A stretch of DNA of 64,000 nt from Streptococcus suis (GTDB taxonomy: Bacteria; Bacillota; Bacilli; Lactobacillales; Streptococcaceae), in the NCBI GenBank assembly GCA_022354845.1, contig CP031970.1, positions 62,001 through 126,000 of the forward strand, read 5' to 3'. The position numbers and the translations under genes are program-made. Of this stretch, positions 62,744 through 64,000 are shown piece after piece. How positions within the stretch are numbered: the stretch's first letter is position 1; every line of letters begins with the position of its first letter. A model generated the notes under the pieces. It had not been told where the DNA came from. It made no database searches and saw nothing but the letters and a program-made list of their open reading frames with translations.

Positions 62744-62772
62744 TTGAAAAAAACCTGATAAAGCGTTATCAT
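62744..62772 (+). promoter_or_regulatory. pgi promoter with overlapping cre-like palindrome
   Basis: TTGAAA, 17 bases and TATCAT form a promoter (a TATTAT shift is also possible). The perfect palindrome-like TGATAAAGCGTTATCA (62756-62771) spans the spacer and -10 and fits a CcpA cre site in 12 of 14 positions. Confidence 0.55.
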
Positions 62773-62799
62773 ATTATAGTATACAAATGGAGGAAAAAC

Positions 62800-64000
62800 A
62801 TGACACATATTACATTTGATTATTCAAAAGTCTTAGGCCAATTTGTTGGTGCACAAGAAGTTGACTATATGCAACCACAGGTTACATTGGCTGACCAAAT
62901 GCTTCGTCAAGGTACAGGTCCTGGTAGCGACTTTATTGGCTGGTTGGATTTGCCAGAAAACTATGACAAAGAAGAATTTGCTCGTATCAAGAAAGCAGCA
63001 ACTAAGATCCAAAATGAAAGTGAAGTTTTGGTGGTTATTGGTATCGGTGGTTCATACCTTGGTGCCAAAGCAGCGATTGACTTTTTAAGCAATTCTTTTG
63101 CTAATTTGCAAACTCGTGAAGAACGCAAAGCGCCACAAATCCTTTACGCTGGAAATTCTATCTCATCAAGCTACCTTGCTGACTTGGTTGACTACGTGTC
63201 GGATAAAGATTTCTCTGTTAACGTGATTTCTAAATCAGGTACAACAACAGAGCCCGCGATTGCTTTCCGTGTCTTTAAAGAATTGCTTGTGAAAAAATAC
63301 GGTCAAGAAGAAGCTAATAACCGTATCTATGCTACAACAGATAAAGCCAAAGGTGCTGTAAAAGTGGAAGCAGATGCAAATGGTTGGGAAACTTTTGTTG
63401 TTCCAGATAACGTCGGTGGACGCTTCTCAGTATTGACAGCAGTTGGACTTTTGCCAATCGCAGCATCTGGTGCAGATATTGACGCTCTTATGGAAGGTGC
63501 AAATGCTGCCCGTACGACATTCACATCTGATAAAATTGCTGAAAACCAAGCATACCAATATGCTGCAGTGCGTAACATTCTTTACAGAAAAGGTTATGTA
63601 ACAGAAATCTTAGCTAACTACGAACCATCGCTTCAATACTTCAGTGAATGGTGGAAACAGTTGGCTGGTGAATCCGAAGGTAAGGATCAAAAAGGTATCA
63701 ATCCAACATCTGCTAACTTCTCAACAGACTTGCACTCTCTTGGACAATTTATCCAAGAAGGAAACCGCAACATCTTTGAAACAGTTGTTCGTGTTGACAA
63801 ACCTAGAAAAAATATTCTTATCCCTGAAATGGAAGAAGACCTTGATGGTCTGGGCTACTTGCAAGGAAAAGACGTTGACTTTGTAAACAAAAAAGCAACG
63901 GATGGAGTGCTTCTTGCTCACACAGATGGTGACGTACCAAACATGTTTGTGACTCTTCCACAACAAGATGAGTTCACACTTGGTTACACCTTCTACTTCT
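62800..64000 (+). CDS. pgi: Glucose-6-phosphate isomerase (5' part, runs off the window)
   Basis: Pgi interconverts glucose-6-phosphate and fructose-6-phosphate. The visible 400 codons, out of about 449 expected, include [35 protein letters not shown] (phosphate-binding), [17 protein letters not shown] (PGI signature) and the [13 protein letters not shown] stretch. GGAGG precedes the ATG. The frame is uninterrupted to the end of the window. Codon use is that of a highly expressed glycolytic gene. Confidence 0.95.
   Translation, partial: MTHITFDYSKVLGQFVGAQEVDYMQPQVTLADQMLRQGTGPGSDFIGWLDLPENYDKEEFARIKKAATKIQNESEVLVVIGIGGSYLGAKAAIDFLSNSFANLQTREERKAPQILYAGNSISSSYLADLVDYVSDKDFSVNVISKSGTTTEPAIAFRVFKELLVKKYGQEEANNRIYATTDKAKGAVKVEADANGWETFVVPDNVGGRFSVLTAVGLLPIAASGADIDALMEGANAARTTFTSDKIAENQAYQYAAVRNILYRKGYVTEILANYEPSLQYFSEWWKQLAGESEGKDQKGINPTSANFSTDLHSLGQFIQEGNRNIFETVVRVDKPRKNILIPEMEEDLDGLGYLQGKDVDFVNKKATDGVLLAHTDGDVPNMFVTLPQQDEFTLGYTFYF

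Overview
The window reads as a chromosomal segment of a low-GC Streptococcus, most probably Streptococcus suis or a close relative. The basis is the gene set and order (ruvB, folC, mutL-ruvA-tag-cinA-recA-spx, rel-dtd, leuS, a LacI regulator beside a very large LPXTG-anchored amylopullulanase, tkt, tadA, SRP RNA, pgi), the YSIRK-type signal peptide, many extended -10 promoters (TGnTATAAT), and a streptococcal ComR/ComS/ComX competence circuit.

Layout. 1-3.3 kb: a minus-strand amino-acid ABC importer. 3.3-6.9 kb: ruvB, an acetyltransferase, a HAD phosphatase, then comR and a 21-codon pheromone gene (comS). 6.9-19.3 kb: folC, a membrane protein, mutL, ruvA, tag, cinA, recA, spx, ireB, ruvX and a DUF1292 gene, interrupted by a 206-bp hairpin element, a 235-bp tandem repeat and a 53-bp tandem repeat that multiplies a terminator. 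19.3-22 kb: comX, tRNA-Lys, a 6S-like RNA and rarA. 22-31.6 kb: small housekeeping genes, an AbiH-type defence gene, prmA, rsmE, rel and dtd, plus two type I toxin loci that share one 136-bp upstream element. 31.7-42.6 kb: an accessory island with a LytTR response regulator and sensor kinase, a double-glycine pheromone gene on the opposite strand, a plasmid-like ParA plus small DNA-binding protein cassette, five double-glycine-type peptides, putative immunity proteins, a C39-peptidase ABC exporter with its accessory protein, and an IS3-family element. 42.6-64 kb: a DtxR-family metal regulator, pepO, a membrane protein, leuS, a lipase-like hydrolase, a secreted CHAP protein, the amylopullulanase locus, tkt, tadA, SRP RNA, a P-loop protein and the 5' part of pgi.

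How it works together. Two peptide-signalling circuits can be read from the DNA. In the first, ComR should bind the GACA-N4-TGTC palindromes in front of comS and comX, each exactly 29 bases from its -10, and so couple a WW-type pheromone to the competence sigma factor; recA and cinA lie between them. In the second, the LytTR regulator should bind paired TTCATkAy repeats (21-bp period, again exactly 29 bases from each -10) at three promoters: the pheromone, the main bacteriocin operon and a second bacteriocin/immunity pair. The C39 transporter would mature and export these peptides. The ParA cassette lies inside this island between two of the regulated promoters and is the least expected component.
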